Assembly: GCF_900101105.1 (NCBI RefSeq)
Contig: NZ_FNGA01000001.1
Coordinates: 868,001-932,000, forward strand
Source: Maridesulfovibrio ferrireducens
GTDB taxonomy: Bacteria; Desulfobacterota; Desulfovibrionia; Desulfovibrionales; Desulfovibrionaceae
Length of the DNA: 64,000 nucleotides
Direction: 5' to 3'
The notes under the pieces were generated by a model. It did no database searches, was not told the DNA's origin, and worked only from the letters and a program-made list of their open reading frames with translations. Numbering within the stretch: the first letter of the stretch is position 1; each line of letters opens with the position of its first letter. This document shows, piece by piece, positions 9,394 through 17,564 of the stretch. A program made the position numbers and the translations under genes.

Positions 9394-11217
9394 ATGTGTG
9401 GAATCATAGGATATGCCGGGCATCGTCCCGCAGTGCCTCTAATAGTTGAAGGACTGAGAAGACTTGAGTATCGCGGATATGATTCTGCGGGGGTTGCAAC
9501 CGTACAGAATAAGGAAATTGATCTTGTTCGTGCAGAAGGAAAGCTTGCGGCTCTTGATGAAAAACTGTCTCATATCAATGTCACCAATTCCACTTTCGGA
9601 GTAGGGCATACCCGCTGGGCTACTCATGGCGTTCCTGTAGAAAAAAATGCTCATCCTCATCTTGATCATGATAAAAAAATAGCCATGATTCATAACGGGA
9701 TTATTGAGAATTATCAGGAAATAAAGGCCGAGCTTGCTACTAAGGGATATGAATTCCGCTCTGATACAGATTCAGAAGTTCTGGTAAATCTTATTGCTGA
9801 GGGCCGTAAGCATACTAAAACTATGCTTAAAGCTATTTCATGGGCTCTTAATCAGGTTGAAGGGGCATATGCGATTGCTCTCGTCAGTGTGGATGAACCC
9901 GGAATAGTCTATGCCGCCCGTGTTTCCAGTCCTCTGGTAATGGGTGTCGGAGTTGGCGAAAATTTTGTTGCTTCCGATATTCCTGCATTTCTTCCGTATA
10001 CCCGCGAAGTTGTTTTTATTGAGGACGGCGAGCTGGTCAAGATTACTTCATCTTCATGGGAAGTTTTCAGGGCAGACACTCTTGAGCCTGTTGAAAAAGA
10101 AGTTCGCACTATCAATTGGGATGTTCAGGCCGCACAGAAGGGCGGGCATAAACATTTCATGATCAAAGAAATTTTTGAGCAGCCTAAAGTCATTTCAGAC
10201 TGTCTGGCCGGGCGTATAGATACGAATAACCGTGAAGTTATTCTGCCGGAAATCGCAGACATGACGCCACCCGAAAGGTTGCATATTATCGCTTGCGGAA
10301 CTTCGTATCATGCCGGACTTTGGGGTAAATACCTCATAGAACAGTGGGCTAAAATTCCTGTGGATGTCGAAATCGCTTCGGAATTCCGTTACCGTGATCC
10401 TATTTTGAGCAAGGGAGGCCTCGCGCTCGCTATCAGTCAGTCCGGAGAAACGGCTGACACCTTGGCAGGGATTAAGCTTGCAAAGCAAAAGGGACTTCCG
10501 ATTCTTGGTCTTTGTAATGTGGTCGGTTCCAGCGTTGCCCGTGAATCAGACTACATTATGTATACACAGGCCGGGCCTGAGATCAGCGTCGCTTCCACCA
10601 AGGCTATGTGCAGTCAGCTCACAGCATTGTTGTTGCTGGCTCTTTACTGGGGAAAGCGCAAAGGGACAATCGATGAGGAAACTTACAGCCGCGCCGTTAA
10701 AGATTTACGCAATCTTCCTTCAATTCTGGATGCAGAACTTCCCGCTATGCGCCTCAGGGCTAAGGAGCTTAGCCGCGAATATTCCGAAGCAAGCAGCTTT
10801 TTCTATCTGGGTCGCGGACAGTACTTCCCGCTTGCCCTTGAAGGCGCTTTAAAGCTTAAGGAAATTTCCTATATCCACGCAGAAGGTTACGCTGCCGGAG
10901 AAATGAAGCACGGTCCCATCGCGTTAATTGATTCTAATTTTCCGACCTTTGCTATGGCCTTGAAAGACGATCTTTTCCCCAAGGTTAAATCCAATCTGGT
11001 GGAAGTGCAGGCCAGAGGTGGAGAAATCATCGCTCTTACCAATCCCGGCGTAGAGCTTGATGTTGAGCACCGTTGGATTTTACCCGAAGTATGGGGGCCG
11101 TTAAACGCGTTTATGGCTCTTCCTGCTTTGCAGCTATTCGCATATGAAACAGCGGATTATCTGGGTAAGGATGTTGATCAGCCTAGAAACTTGGCCAAGA
11201 GCGTTACTGTTGAATAA
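9394..11217 (+). CDS. glmS: Glutamine-fructose-6-phosphate aminotransferase (isomerizing)
   Basis: The 607-residue product makes glucosamine-6-phosphate, the first step towards UDP-GlcNAc for peptidoglycan and LPS. It begins MCGIIGYAG, with Cys2 as the glutaminase nucleophile after Met removal, and contains LRRLEYRGYDSAG and GHTRWATHG of the N-terminal amidotransferase domain. Two SIS sugar-isomerase domains follow (ACGTSYHAGLWGKYL, ISQSGETADTLAGI, LGRGQYFPLALEGALKLKE). The C-terminus DQPRNLAKSVTVE is the standard GlmS end. CAGGAG precedes ATG 9394. No glmS ribozyme is visible in the short upstream gap. Confidence 0.97.
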   Translation: MCGIIGYAGHRPAVPLIVEGLRRLEYRGYDSAGVATVQNKEIDLVRAEGKLAALDEKLSHINVTNSTFGVGHTRWATHGVPVEKNAHPHLDHDKKIAMIHNGIIENYQEIKAELATKGYEFRSDTDSEVLVNLIAEGRKHTKTMLKAISWALNQVEGAYAIALVSVDEPGIVYAARVSSPLVMGVGVGENFVASDIPAFLPYTREVVFIEDGELVKITSSSWEVFRADTLEPVEKEVRTINWDVQAAQKGGHKHFMIKEIFEQPKVISDCLAGRIDTNNREVILPEIADMTPPERLHIIACGTSYHAGLWGKYLIEQWAKIPVDVEIASEFRYRDPILSKGGLALAISQSGETADTLAGIKLAKQKGLPILGLCNVVGSSVARESDYIMYTQAGPEISVASTKAMCSQLTALLLLALYWGKRKGTIDEETYSRAVKDLRNLPSILDAELPAMRLRAKELSREYSEASSFFYLGRGQYFPLALEGALKLKEISYIHAEGYAAGEMKHGPIALIDSNFPTFAMALKDDLFPKVKSNLVEVQARGGEIIALTNPGVELDVEHRWILPEVWGPLNAFMALPALQLFAYETADYLGKDVDQPRNLAKSVTVE

Positions 11218-11273
11218 AGTTAAATAAATCAAGTGTTTATCTTGTTTTCGGTTGGTGCTGAATTAAGGATTCC

Positions 11274-11322
11274 AAGCCGCTTCTGGAGTACTCAATAATG
11301 AGTAATCAGGAGCGGCTTTTTT
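11274..11322 (+). terminator. Intrinsic terminator after glmS
   Basis: AAGCCGCT at 11274-11281 pairs with AGCGGCTT at 11311-11318. An inner pairing GAGTACTC/GAGTAATC encloses AATAAT, and a T-run follows. It ends the rdgB-glmS transcript. Confidence 0.85.
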
Positions 11323-11397
11323 ATGGCAAAAAAAGTGGTGGCGATATCATCCAATTCTAGAGTGTAAGTCGTCGCATATGACGCAGGGGTACAGTTA

Positions 11398-12150
11398 TTA
11401 GCGAACCTGTTTCTCTATTTGAGTATCAATCACATCTACTCCGTAGCGAGACATACGCTCTCCTGAATCTGTATAATGCTTGCGGATTGTTTTTTCGAGC
11501 TTGTTTGGCTTGCCGGATTTTATTGCTTCTAAAATAATCAGATGGCGATCATATACCTGTTGCGGAGAATAAAGGTTTATCCAGTGTTTATAGAGCAGGA
11601 ATTTTGAAATTCCCTGACAGGAACGGCGGCATAGATCGATAAGTAGATCGTTATCAATGCGTGAAAATAGGATATTATGAAAAGTACTGTCGAGGGCAGT
11701 AAGAGATTCGGTTGGTTTTTTTGACTCAACGACAAGGTGCATCTCTTGCACAACTTTTTCAAGATTTGAGATGTCTTCGTCTGTATAAAACTCTAAAGCC
11801 TGTGATACGGCGGCAGCCTCAAGAACTGCTCCTGTAAAATAGCTGTCTACTATTTGTTTGGAGGTCAGGGCTGAGACATACTTTTCTTTCTGAGGTTCAG
11901 AATGGATCAGTCCTTCGCGTGCAAGAATTTGAAGGGCCTCACGGATGGGGGCACGACTGATTCCAAGCTTTTTTGCAAGCATAACTTCTTTAACAGGATC
12001 TCCCGGAGATAATTTTCCCTCAAGAATGCACTGTTTGATATATTCGGCGACTTGTTCACTATAAATTTGTTTTTTTATGCCGGACACGGGATATCCTGAG
12101 CTAAAGGGAGCATCTTTACTGTTAATAATAATATTAAAAATTGTATTCAT
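11398..12150 (-). CDS. GntR-family transcriptional regulator, FadR subfamily (FCD domain)
   Basis: This 250-residue regulator has an N-terminal winged helix (YSEQVAEYIKQCILEGKLSPGDPVKEVMLAKKLGISRAPIREALQILAREGLI, residues about 27-80), which is the GntR signature, and an all-helical FCD ligand-binding domain (LEAAAVSQALEFYTDEDI … LDSTFHNILFSRIDNDLL … HLIILEAIKSG … HYTDSGERM). FCD proteins sense small organic or amino acids. It is transcribed towards 11398, downstream of a transporter and a PLP enzyme on the same strand, and probably controls them; a 14-bp palindrome at 15019 is a candidate site. No clear Shine-Dalgarno precedes ATG 12150, so the start could lie inside. Confidence 0.85.
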   Translation of the reverse strand: MNTIFNIIINSKDAPFSSGYPVSGIKKQIYSEQVAEYIKQCILEGKLSPGDPVKEVMLAKKLGISRAPIREALQILAREGLIHSEPQKEKYVSALTSKQIVDSYFTGAVLEAAAVSQALEFYTDEDISNLEKVVQEMHLVVESKKPTESLTALDSTFHNILFSRIDNDLLIDLCRRSCQGISKFLLYKHWINLYSPQQVYDRHLIILEAIKSGKPNKLEKTIRKHYTDSGERMSRYGVDVIDTQIEKQVR

Positions 12151-12293
12151 ATAGATATAGAAAAGTTTAAGAATTGTCGAGATTGTCTCGTTTTAATTGT
12201 TATTCATTTATTTTGTAAATAAAATCGTGCAGGTTCGTGCGAGTGACATTAAGAATTCAATTATTAATCTAAGTCAACAGAATTAATCAGAAA

Positions 12294-12331
12294 CAAAAAT
12301 TGCGGGACTTTCAGTGATGAAAGCCCCGCAA
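12294..12331 (-). terminator. Terminator after the DAACS transporter gene
   Basis: Read on the minus strand, TTGCGGGGCTTTCA pairs with TGAAAGTCCCGCAA around a 4-base loop and is followed by TTTTTG, an intrinsic terminator directly after the transporter gene. It separates that transcript from the GntR regulator. Confidence 0.85.
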
Positions 12332-12357
12332 AGATTAAGATATATTAGCGCTTTTAA

Positions 12358-13590
12358 TTAGCTGTGAGACTCGATATCTTCAAGCTGATCAAGACTTGTA
12401 GCAGCTATTTTACGATCAAGCTCTCCACCGAGAGCAGCCACGACAACACCAGCAGAGTTATCGCCGAAGATATTGGTAGTTGTGCGGAACATATCTAGGA
12501 CTCTATCAATACCGGCTACGATGGCGATACCTTCGAGAGGAAGCCCAACCGATTCGAGAACTAGGGTCAGCATGATCAATCCGCCACCGGGGATACTGGC
12601 TGTTCCAATAGAAGCAAGAACCGCAGTAATAACAATGGTTGCCTGCTGGGTAAGGGTCAGTTCAATTCCAAACGCATTAGCCACAAACATTGCTGCAACT
12701 GATTGATAAAGAGCTGTTCCGTCCATATTTATGGTTAATGCCATAGGCATGGTAAAACCGAAAACCTTTTTAGGAACTCCTAACTGTTTCTGTGCGCGCA
12801 TGGAAAAAGGAAACGCTGCTGCTGCGCTACAAGTAGACAGTCCAATCATTGCCGGTTCCATGACTTTTTTAAGGAAAGACACAGGGGAGATCCGGCCAAT
12901 TAGCACGATGAGTCCTGTATAAGTGAACAAAACATGAATGGAACAAGCTATAAAAGTTGCCAAAATGAGCTTGCCCATGGGCAGGAGAATATCAAGACCG
13001 AATTTACCTGTAGTCCATGCAATCAGGGCAAAAACACCATAAGGTGCAAAGCTGATAACGATGTCAGAGATTTTAAACATAACCTCAGCAACACCTTCAA
13101 AGAACTTTTTAACAGGTTCTCCAGCTTTTCCTGTCATAGACAGACCCGCTCCGAAAAGAATTGCAAAGACAATAATTTGAAGGACGCGGCCTTTCGCAAG
13201 AGACTCCATCGGGTTGATTGGGAACATGTTCACAATCATTTGCATGGGGGCTATTGTTTCTGGACGTTTGATAGTGGCAATCTCACCAAGGGAAAGGCCG
13301 GTTCCGGGCTGTATAAAATTTGCAACAATAAGGCCGATGATCACGGCAATGGTGGTGGTTCCCATAAAATAAGCAAGAGTTCTTATTCCAAGCTTGCCGA
13401 GGTTGCGAACGTCTCCGGTACTGACAACACCTGTAATAAGAGTTGACAAAATTAAAGGCACAACAATCACCCGGAGGCAGCGAATAAAAATGTCACCTAT
13501 TGGTTTAAGATAAGCAGCTTTCTCACCTAAAATAAGTCCGGTGATAATCCCTAGTATCAGACCTAATAATATTTTGTGGTACAGTTTCAT
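12358..13590 (-). CDS. Dicarboxylate/amino acid:cation symporter (DAACS family)
   Basis: The 410-residue membrane carrier has the GltP/DctA fold: eight or so helices, FIRCLRVIVVPLILSTLITGV near residue 40, the re-entrant loop SAAAAFPFSMRAQKQLGVP, MALTINMDGTALYQSVAAMFVA (the NMDGT cation/substrate motif) and IGTASIPGGGLIMLTLVLESVGLP. These symporters import C4-dicarboxylates, acidic or neutral amino acids with Na+ or H+. The start is set at ATG 13590, because AGGAGG at 13597-13602 touches the earlier ATG 13596 and has ideal spacing only to 13590. Downstream of a PLP desulfhydrase gene on the same strand, it probably imports that enzyme's substrate. Confidence 0.9.
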   Translation of the reverse strand: MKLYHKILLGLILGIITGLILGEKAAYLKPIGDIFIRCLRVIVVPLILSTLITGVVSTGDVRNLGKLGIRTLAYFMGTTTIAVIIGLIVANFIQPGTGLSLGEIATIKRPETIAPMQMIVNMFPINPMESLAKGRVLQIIVFAILFGAGLSMTGKAGEPVKKFFEGVAEVMFKISDIVISFAPYGVFALIAWTTGKFGLDILLPMGKLILATFIACSIHVLFTYTGLIVLIGRISPVSFLKKVMEPAMIGLSTCSAAAAFPFSMRAQKQLGVPKKVFGFTMPMALTINMDGTALYQSVAAMFVANAFGIELTLTQQATIVITAVLASIGTASIPGGGLIMLTLVLESVGLPLEGIAIVAGIDRVLDMFRTTTNIFGDNSAGVVVAALGGELDRKIAATSLDQLEDIESHS

Positions 13591-13754
13591 ATTCATCCTC
13601 CTGAAAAGTTAATTTGTGTCTATTTCATTAAAAGAGTCAATTTTACTCTTTATATAGAACCAAGGGTGGTTTTTGGTTTTTCAAAGCGTGTAAAGCAAAG
13701 ACTTTGAATTTACAAAAGAAAGGCCCGCACTTTTAAAGTGCAGGCCAGTAAAAA

Positions 13755-14756
13755 CTAATCCATAAAAGTATCAAGGTACGCGTAAAGCGCGGGAGAGCCG
13801 CCAGTATGCAGGAACAGCACATTGGCTCCTTCGGGAAAATGTCCTTTGCGGACGAGGTCGATAAGGCCGGCCATTGCTTTGCCGGAATAAACGGGATCAA
13901 GTAGAATCCCTTCGGTGGAAGCAAGTAGTTTGACAGCTTCAACCATGCTGTCGGTAGGCAGGGAATAACCGGGGCCGACATAGCTGTCGAAACAGGTTAT
14001 TTCCTCAGCGGCAATGGAACCCTTAACGCCAACGCGTTCTGCGGTTTCCTGAGCCAGTTTGTGCACAATTCCTTCCTGAACATCTTTAGGACGGCTAACG
14101 TTGATACCGGATACGGGGATACCTGCGTTACAACCGACCATACCGACAACTACGCCGGCGTGGGTTCCGGCACTGCCGCTGGGAACAATCATGTGGTCAA
14201 TGTTAAGACCCATTTCAAAAAGCTGCTGTAGAGTTTCTTCTGCGCAGGAAACATAACCCGTTGCACCGATTGTGTTGGAGGCTCCACCTGGAATGATGTA
14301 AGGCTTTTTACCTTCACCGGAAAGTTTTGCTTCCAGTTTTTTCATTTCACCCATCATGTCGGAGCCGCCGGGAACAACTGTTACACTTTTCACACCCATG
14401 AGCTGAAAAAGAAAATTATTACCGGAAGCCTGAGGAGAATAAGTTCCCTTTACGCGTTCTTCCAGAATAAGGTGACAATCCATACCTTCTTTTACAGCCC
14501 ATGAAAGAGTCAGGCGGCAATGGTTGGACTGAACAGCTCCGCAGGTAATGATGGTATCTGAATCCTTTTCGAGAGCATCAGCTATACAGAAATCGAGCTT
14601 GCGAGTTTTGTTACCGCCGGCGCAACCGGGAAGCAGGTCATCACGTTTGATAAAGATGTTTACTTTGCCACCGAGTGCTTTAGAGAAAGCAGGAACTGCT
14701 TCGATAGGTGTTGCATCTGTTACATATCCACGTCTGGGAAATTTAGCGAGATTCAT
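13755..14756 (-). CDS. PLP enzyme of the D-cysteine desulfhydrase / L-cysteate sulfo-lyase family
   Basis: This 333-residue fold-type II PLP protein resembles E. coli DcyD and bacterial CuyA. It shows TPIEAVPAFSKALGGKVNIFIKRDD, then GGNKTRKLDF with the PLP lysine, AVQSNHCRLT, the phosphate-binding GSAGTHAGVVVG, and LDPVYSGKAMAGLIDLVRKG … FLHTGGSPALYAY. Members remove sulfide, sulfite or ammonia from D-cysteine, L-cysteate or ACC, giving pyruvate or an enamine. The motifs do not separate these substrates. Start is at ATG 14756 behind GGAGGG. Neighbours are a DAACS transporter, a GntR regulator and a mini-RidA, the last fitting an enzyme that releases 2-aminoacrylate. Confidence 0.85.
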   Translation of the reverse strand: MNLAKFPRRGYVTDATPIEAVPAFSKALGGKVNIFIKRDDLLPGCAGGNKTRKLDFCIADALEKDSDTIITCGAVQSNHCRLTLSWAVKEGMDCHLILEERVKGTYSPQASGNNFLFQLMGVKSVTVVPGGSDMMGEMKKLEAKLSGEGKKPYIIPGGASNTIGATGYVSCAEETLQQLFEMGLNIDHMIVPSGSAGTHAGVVVGMVGCNAGIPVSGINVSRPKDVQEGIVHKLAQETAERVGVKGSIAAEEITCFDSYVGPGYSLPTDSMVEAVKLLASTEGILLDPVYSGKAMAGLIDLVRKGHFPEGANVLFLHTGGSPALYAYLDTFMD

Positions 14757-14780
14757 TAAACCCTCCATGTTAAGTTAAAA

Positions 14781-14957
14781 TTATTTGAGATTAATAATAG
14801 CTTCCATTTCGATGTTTGCGTTCAGCGGAAAGGCTGCAATTTGAAAGGAACTGTAGGCAGTATTTACAGCCTGAAAATCACTGATAGAAATTTTTTGTAA
14901 GTAAGAGTTTTTTGCAGCAGGAACTTTCGTTGTTTCGATAGTCTTATTGTTACTCAT
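14781..14957 (-). pseudogene. Miniature, internally deleted RidA (YjgF) remnant, 58 codons, frame intact
   Basis: An uninterrupted frame from ATG 14957, preceded by GGGGA, to TAA 14781 encodes MSNNKTIETTKVPAAKNSYL…, then DFQAVNTAYSSF, then AAFPLNANIEMEAI. The first piece matches the N-terminus of RidA (TIATENAPAAIGPY in E. coli), the second the late helix (DFATVNATYEAF) and the third the C-terminal strand (PKDVKIEIEAI). The stretch between pieces one and two (about 65 residues) and a shorter one between two and three are missing, including the catalytic arginine region. Normal RidA is about 125-130 residues and deaminates 2-aminoacrylate. It lies 24 bases before the desulfhydrase gene and is first in that operon. 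I infer decay by in-frame deletions; a retained small protein is possible. Confidence 0.6.
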
Positions 14958-15018
14958 CTCTTTTCCCCAAACGGGAAAGGTTAGTGAGGTTGGTTTTTGT
15001 TAAAATGACGATTGTATG

Positions 15019-15032
15019 AATGTCGACATTCG
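15019..15032. promoter_or_regulatory. 14-bp palindrome, candidate operator of the GntR regulator
   Basis: GAATGTCGACATTC is a perfect palindrome 60 bases upstream of the first codon of the mini-RidA/desulfhydrase operon. On the minus strand TACAAT, a plausible -10, begins 3 bases after it. GntR/FCD proteins bind palindromes of this size. Assignment to the neighbouring regulator is inference. Confidence 0.5.
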
Positions 15033-15114
15033 ACACTGAGTGATTACTTTCTAACGGAGCTGAAGAATGATGTCAATCCCCTTGGGTGATTTTTCACATG
15101 AGTTGTGAAACAAA

Positions 15115-15163
15115 TAAAAAATCTCTCCATATATGACAGAGTCATACAGGAGAGATTTTTTAT
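15115..15163. terminator. Terminator downstream of the CDF-like gene
   Basis: ATCTCTCC at 15121-15128 pairs with GGAGAGAT at 15149-15156, with an inner ATGAC/GTCAT pairing. A6 on one side and T6 on the other let it work in both directions. It most likely ends the leftward operon whose last gene stops at 15399. Confidence 0.8.
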
Positions 15164-15398
15164 TAATAAGATAAAGTCGTGATCTAATTTAAGGATCTAG
15201 GTATATTCTTAATTTAATAGTGATTTTTTGCGGGTCTGTTTGTTGTTTGAAAAGCGGGTTTCAAAGAAAGTTTTTTGCCGAACCCAATTTCTTTTTAAAT
15301 TTATTAATAACTTTATTTGCAACGATAATAGTTGAGGTTGCTATATTTTTTTCATTTATGATTATTCCAAGTATGTTGAGAGCGTAGCCCTGTAGTTT

Positions 15399-16304
15399 TT
15401 AGCTCATAATTTTAGATTCAATGGTAACGGTTGAACCTGGAATCTCGGAATCAATGGCTTGCCGGATTGGTAGCAGGCGTTTTTCGATTTGTTCTATTGT
15501 GCGGTTAGGTAAAAAATTCAGGCTCAGTAGAATAAATAAGTCTTTACCGGATCTGCGGGCTTTGTAGCCGTTAAAGCCGTCATACTGATCAAAGTTTTTA
15601 GCTAGGATTTTCAGCAATTGATAGTGTTCTGGTTCGGGAATTGTTCGGTCAAGAATTTCCGGCAAACTTTCCCTGATCAATTCGTAAGCAATGTAAATCA
15701 TATAAGTTACAAGAAAAATTGAACCGATTAAATCAACAATTCTAGCTGATCTTGGGTCCGGCAGCCATAGTGTAAGCATTAGAACACACAGAACAACGGC
15801 TGAGGATACTGTTTTGGCTATTCTGGCTGCAATCTGGGAGGAAATGATCATTGAGGCTTCTGTTCTGTTAGACCTGATGAATGATATGGAAAAGTAGTAA
15901 TTGGCCATGAGATTTATGGTGGCGCTTAGTATTGTTAAGATCAGGCAGTTCATTGATATCGGCGCGCCGTCATTTGAAGAAAATATTTTTGAAAGGATGT
16001 ACAGGCTGCTTAAAAGCAGGCCGAATGCAACCATTAGGTTTGTTATGCGTTCTATTTTACCGGTTCCGTATTCGAATTCATTGAATCTGCCCCTGTGTGC
16101 CCGTTTCAACACAGCGTAGGAAACATATTCAATGGTTAATAGAAGCATGAATCTGATGATTTCGGAGAGCGCTGTCATTGAGCCGGAAAGAAGCCCTGTT
16201 ATGGTGAAAAAAGCCAGAATTATTGTATCGAGAACTATGGCCCAGAATACAGCTTTTTCTTTTTCCATCTGGTCGGGGGTTAGCGCACAATCCCGAAAAC
16301 TCAT
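15399..16304 (-). CDS. CDF-like (cation diffusion facilitator fold) membrane protein lacking the metal-site residues
   Basis: The 301-residue protein has about six membrane helices and a C-terminal soluble domain, as in CDF zinc/iron exporters. FEYGTGKIERITNLMVAFGLLL matches the CDF loop and third helix. The helix-2 motif, normally D-x3-D, reads ALSEIIRFMLLL, and the helix-5 motif, normally H-x3-D, reads ISSQIAARIAKTV. By eye the four canonical metal ligands are therefore changed, leaving at most one acidic residue. The cytoplasmic domain (ILAKNFDQYDGFNGYKARRSG … NRTIEQIEKRLLPI) keeps the usual ferredoxin-like order. Its ATG overlaps the stop of the HlyD-like gene (ATGA), so translation is coupled. 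Either the substrate differs from a divalent metal or it serves as a structural partner. Confidence 0.6.
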   Translation of the reverse strand: MSFRDCALTPDQMEKEKAVFWAIVLDTIILAFFTITGLLSGSMTALSEIIRFMLLLTIEYVSYAVLKRAHRGRFNEFEYGTGKIERITNLMVAFGLLLSSLYILSKIFSSNDGAPISMNCLILTILSATINLMANYYFSISFIRSNRTEASMIISSQIAARIAKTVSSAVVLCVLMLTLWLPDPRSARIVDLIGSIFLVTYMIYIAYELIRESLPEILDRTIPEPEHYQLLKILAKNFDQYDGFNGYKARRSGKDLFILLSLNFLPNRTIEQIEKRLLPIRQAIDSEIPGSTVTIESKIMS

Positions 16305-17479
16305 CTTAGAAATACTCCGAAATATTGTTCCATGAGTCCTATCCCTTCAAATTCAGCATACGCTGTCCGGCCTACTCCACAAAATTTACCAACGTGATTG
16401 TAAAGATTTTCATCCTTGATCAGAACCAGTACCCGGCCATCACGGGAAGAGCGGGATTTGATGTCGGCGGCAAAAAGACTGGTGTGCCAGAGACCTGCTG
16501 ATCCCATGACCCGGATGACCTTTCCTTCGATAAAATCGCTCCGGCCGAACAGACGGACTTTAACAGCTTGGCCGGGTTCAATCAGCTCAAGTGTTGCGTC
16601 GTCAATGGCGACTTCAACCATAAGGCGGCTTCTGTCAATGTACGAAAGGAGGCGGTCTCCTTTGGCTACTTCCATGCCGTTTTGTACATCAACCTCCCAT
16701 ACTACAGCGGTATCAGGCAGTTTGACGGAAGCTCTTGCAAATCTATTATTTCGGTCAGTTTCAGGTTTTTGCTGATAAGTTGTGCCTGTCGTGAAATCAG
16801 TTTCAGATTCACTCATTCTTCTTTTGCAGGCGAGAATATTTTGGTGCAGTTCATTAATTCTCCTTTGGACCTGAAGTGCTCCGTCAGACAGGTCGTTGGG
16901 CAGCATTCCCTGATTCACCATATTACGCCGATGTTTTAGTTGTTCAATTTCTAAAAGGGTTGTTCTGACTTGAGAATCAGCTTTTTGAAATTTAGATTCG
17001 ACTTGGTCGGCATCTTCCTGTGTTGCTACAGAGGCAACAACAAGTTTGTTGATTCGGTTCCGACGGTGTATTGATTCCACTTTAGAAGCTTCTTCTCCGG
17101 TCAGGCGGGCTTTCAGGATTGCAAGGCTTTGGTTTATGTCTCTCTCGAGCCTGTTTATATATTTTGAAAGCTTGTTTTTATTATCTTCAAGTTGTTTGCC
17201 CAGTGACAGCAATTCTTTTTCCAGTGTTTCGTATTGTCCTGTTGCCCGTCTGTTTCCCAGTGTTAAAATCGTTTTGCCGGCAGAAGACATTCCCGGGGTA
17301 ACAGTAATATTATTAACTACTCCATCTATAGGGGCCCGTACTTCATAGCGATAAGCTGTGACAACTCCGTTGCGGACAACAAACCGCTGCATATAATTGG
17401 CGATGGAGGGGAGCGGGAGTAATGCAATGACTAGCAGTACTATCCATGTAGTTGTTTTTTTACTGAAAAAGACCTTCAT
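16301..17479 (-). CDS. HlyD-type membrane fusion protein
   Basis: The 392-residue product has a single N-terminal membrane anchor (TTTWIVLLVIALLPLPSIANY), then a lipoyl/barrel-sandwich half (RYEVRAPIDGVVNNITVTPGMSSAGKTILTL), a long helical hairpin of about 150 residues rich in E, K, R and Q (LEKELLSLGKQLEDNKNKL … QVQRRINELHQNILACKRRM), the second lipoyl half (VVWEVDVQNGMEVAKGDRLLSYID) and a beta-barrel domain (VEVAIDDATLELIEPGQAVKVRL). Such proteins normally bridge an inner-membrane transporter and an outer-membrane channel. No ABC or RND pump and no TolC are adjacent; the coupled partner is the CDF-like gene. It may also resemble the fusion subunits found near exopolysaccharide genes. Confidence 0.8.
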   Translation of the reverse strand: MKVFFSKKTTTWIVLLVIALLPLPSIANYMQRFVVRNGVVTAYRYEVRAPIDGVVNNITVTPGMSSAGKTILTLGNRRATGQYETLEKELLSLGKQLEDNKNKLSKYINRLERDINQSLAILKARLTGEEASKVESIHRRNRINKLVVASVATQEDADQVESKFQKADSQVRTTLLEIEQLKHRRNMVNQGMLPNDLSDGALQVQRRINELHQNILACKRRMSESETDFTTGTTYQQKPETDRNNRFARASVKLPDTAVVWEVDVQNGMEVAKGDRLLSYIDRSRLMVEVAIDDATLELIEPGQAVKVRLFGRSDFIEGKVIRVMGSAGLWHTSLFAADIKSRSSRDGRVLVLIKDENLYNHVGKFCGVGRTAYAEFEGIGLMEQYFGVFLR

Positions 17480-17564
17480 ATATGTGAACTCCGACAGGAT
17501 TAGGCTGTTTATTAGAGGACATTACTGTCGAAAGCTTTTTAAAGCACTATATTTTTAGCCCATT

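Larger units (their letters stand above)
14958..15398. other. Intergenic region, 441 bases
   Basis: The region holds the leader, candidate promoter and operator (15019-15032) of the leftward desulfhydrase operon, and a terminator for the CDF-like gene (15115-15163). The stretch 15165-15398 is AT-rich and I see no frame, RNA or repeat in it that I can support. Confidence 0.6.
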
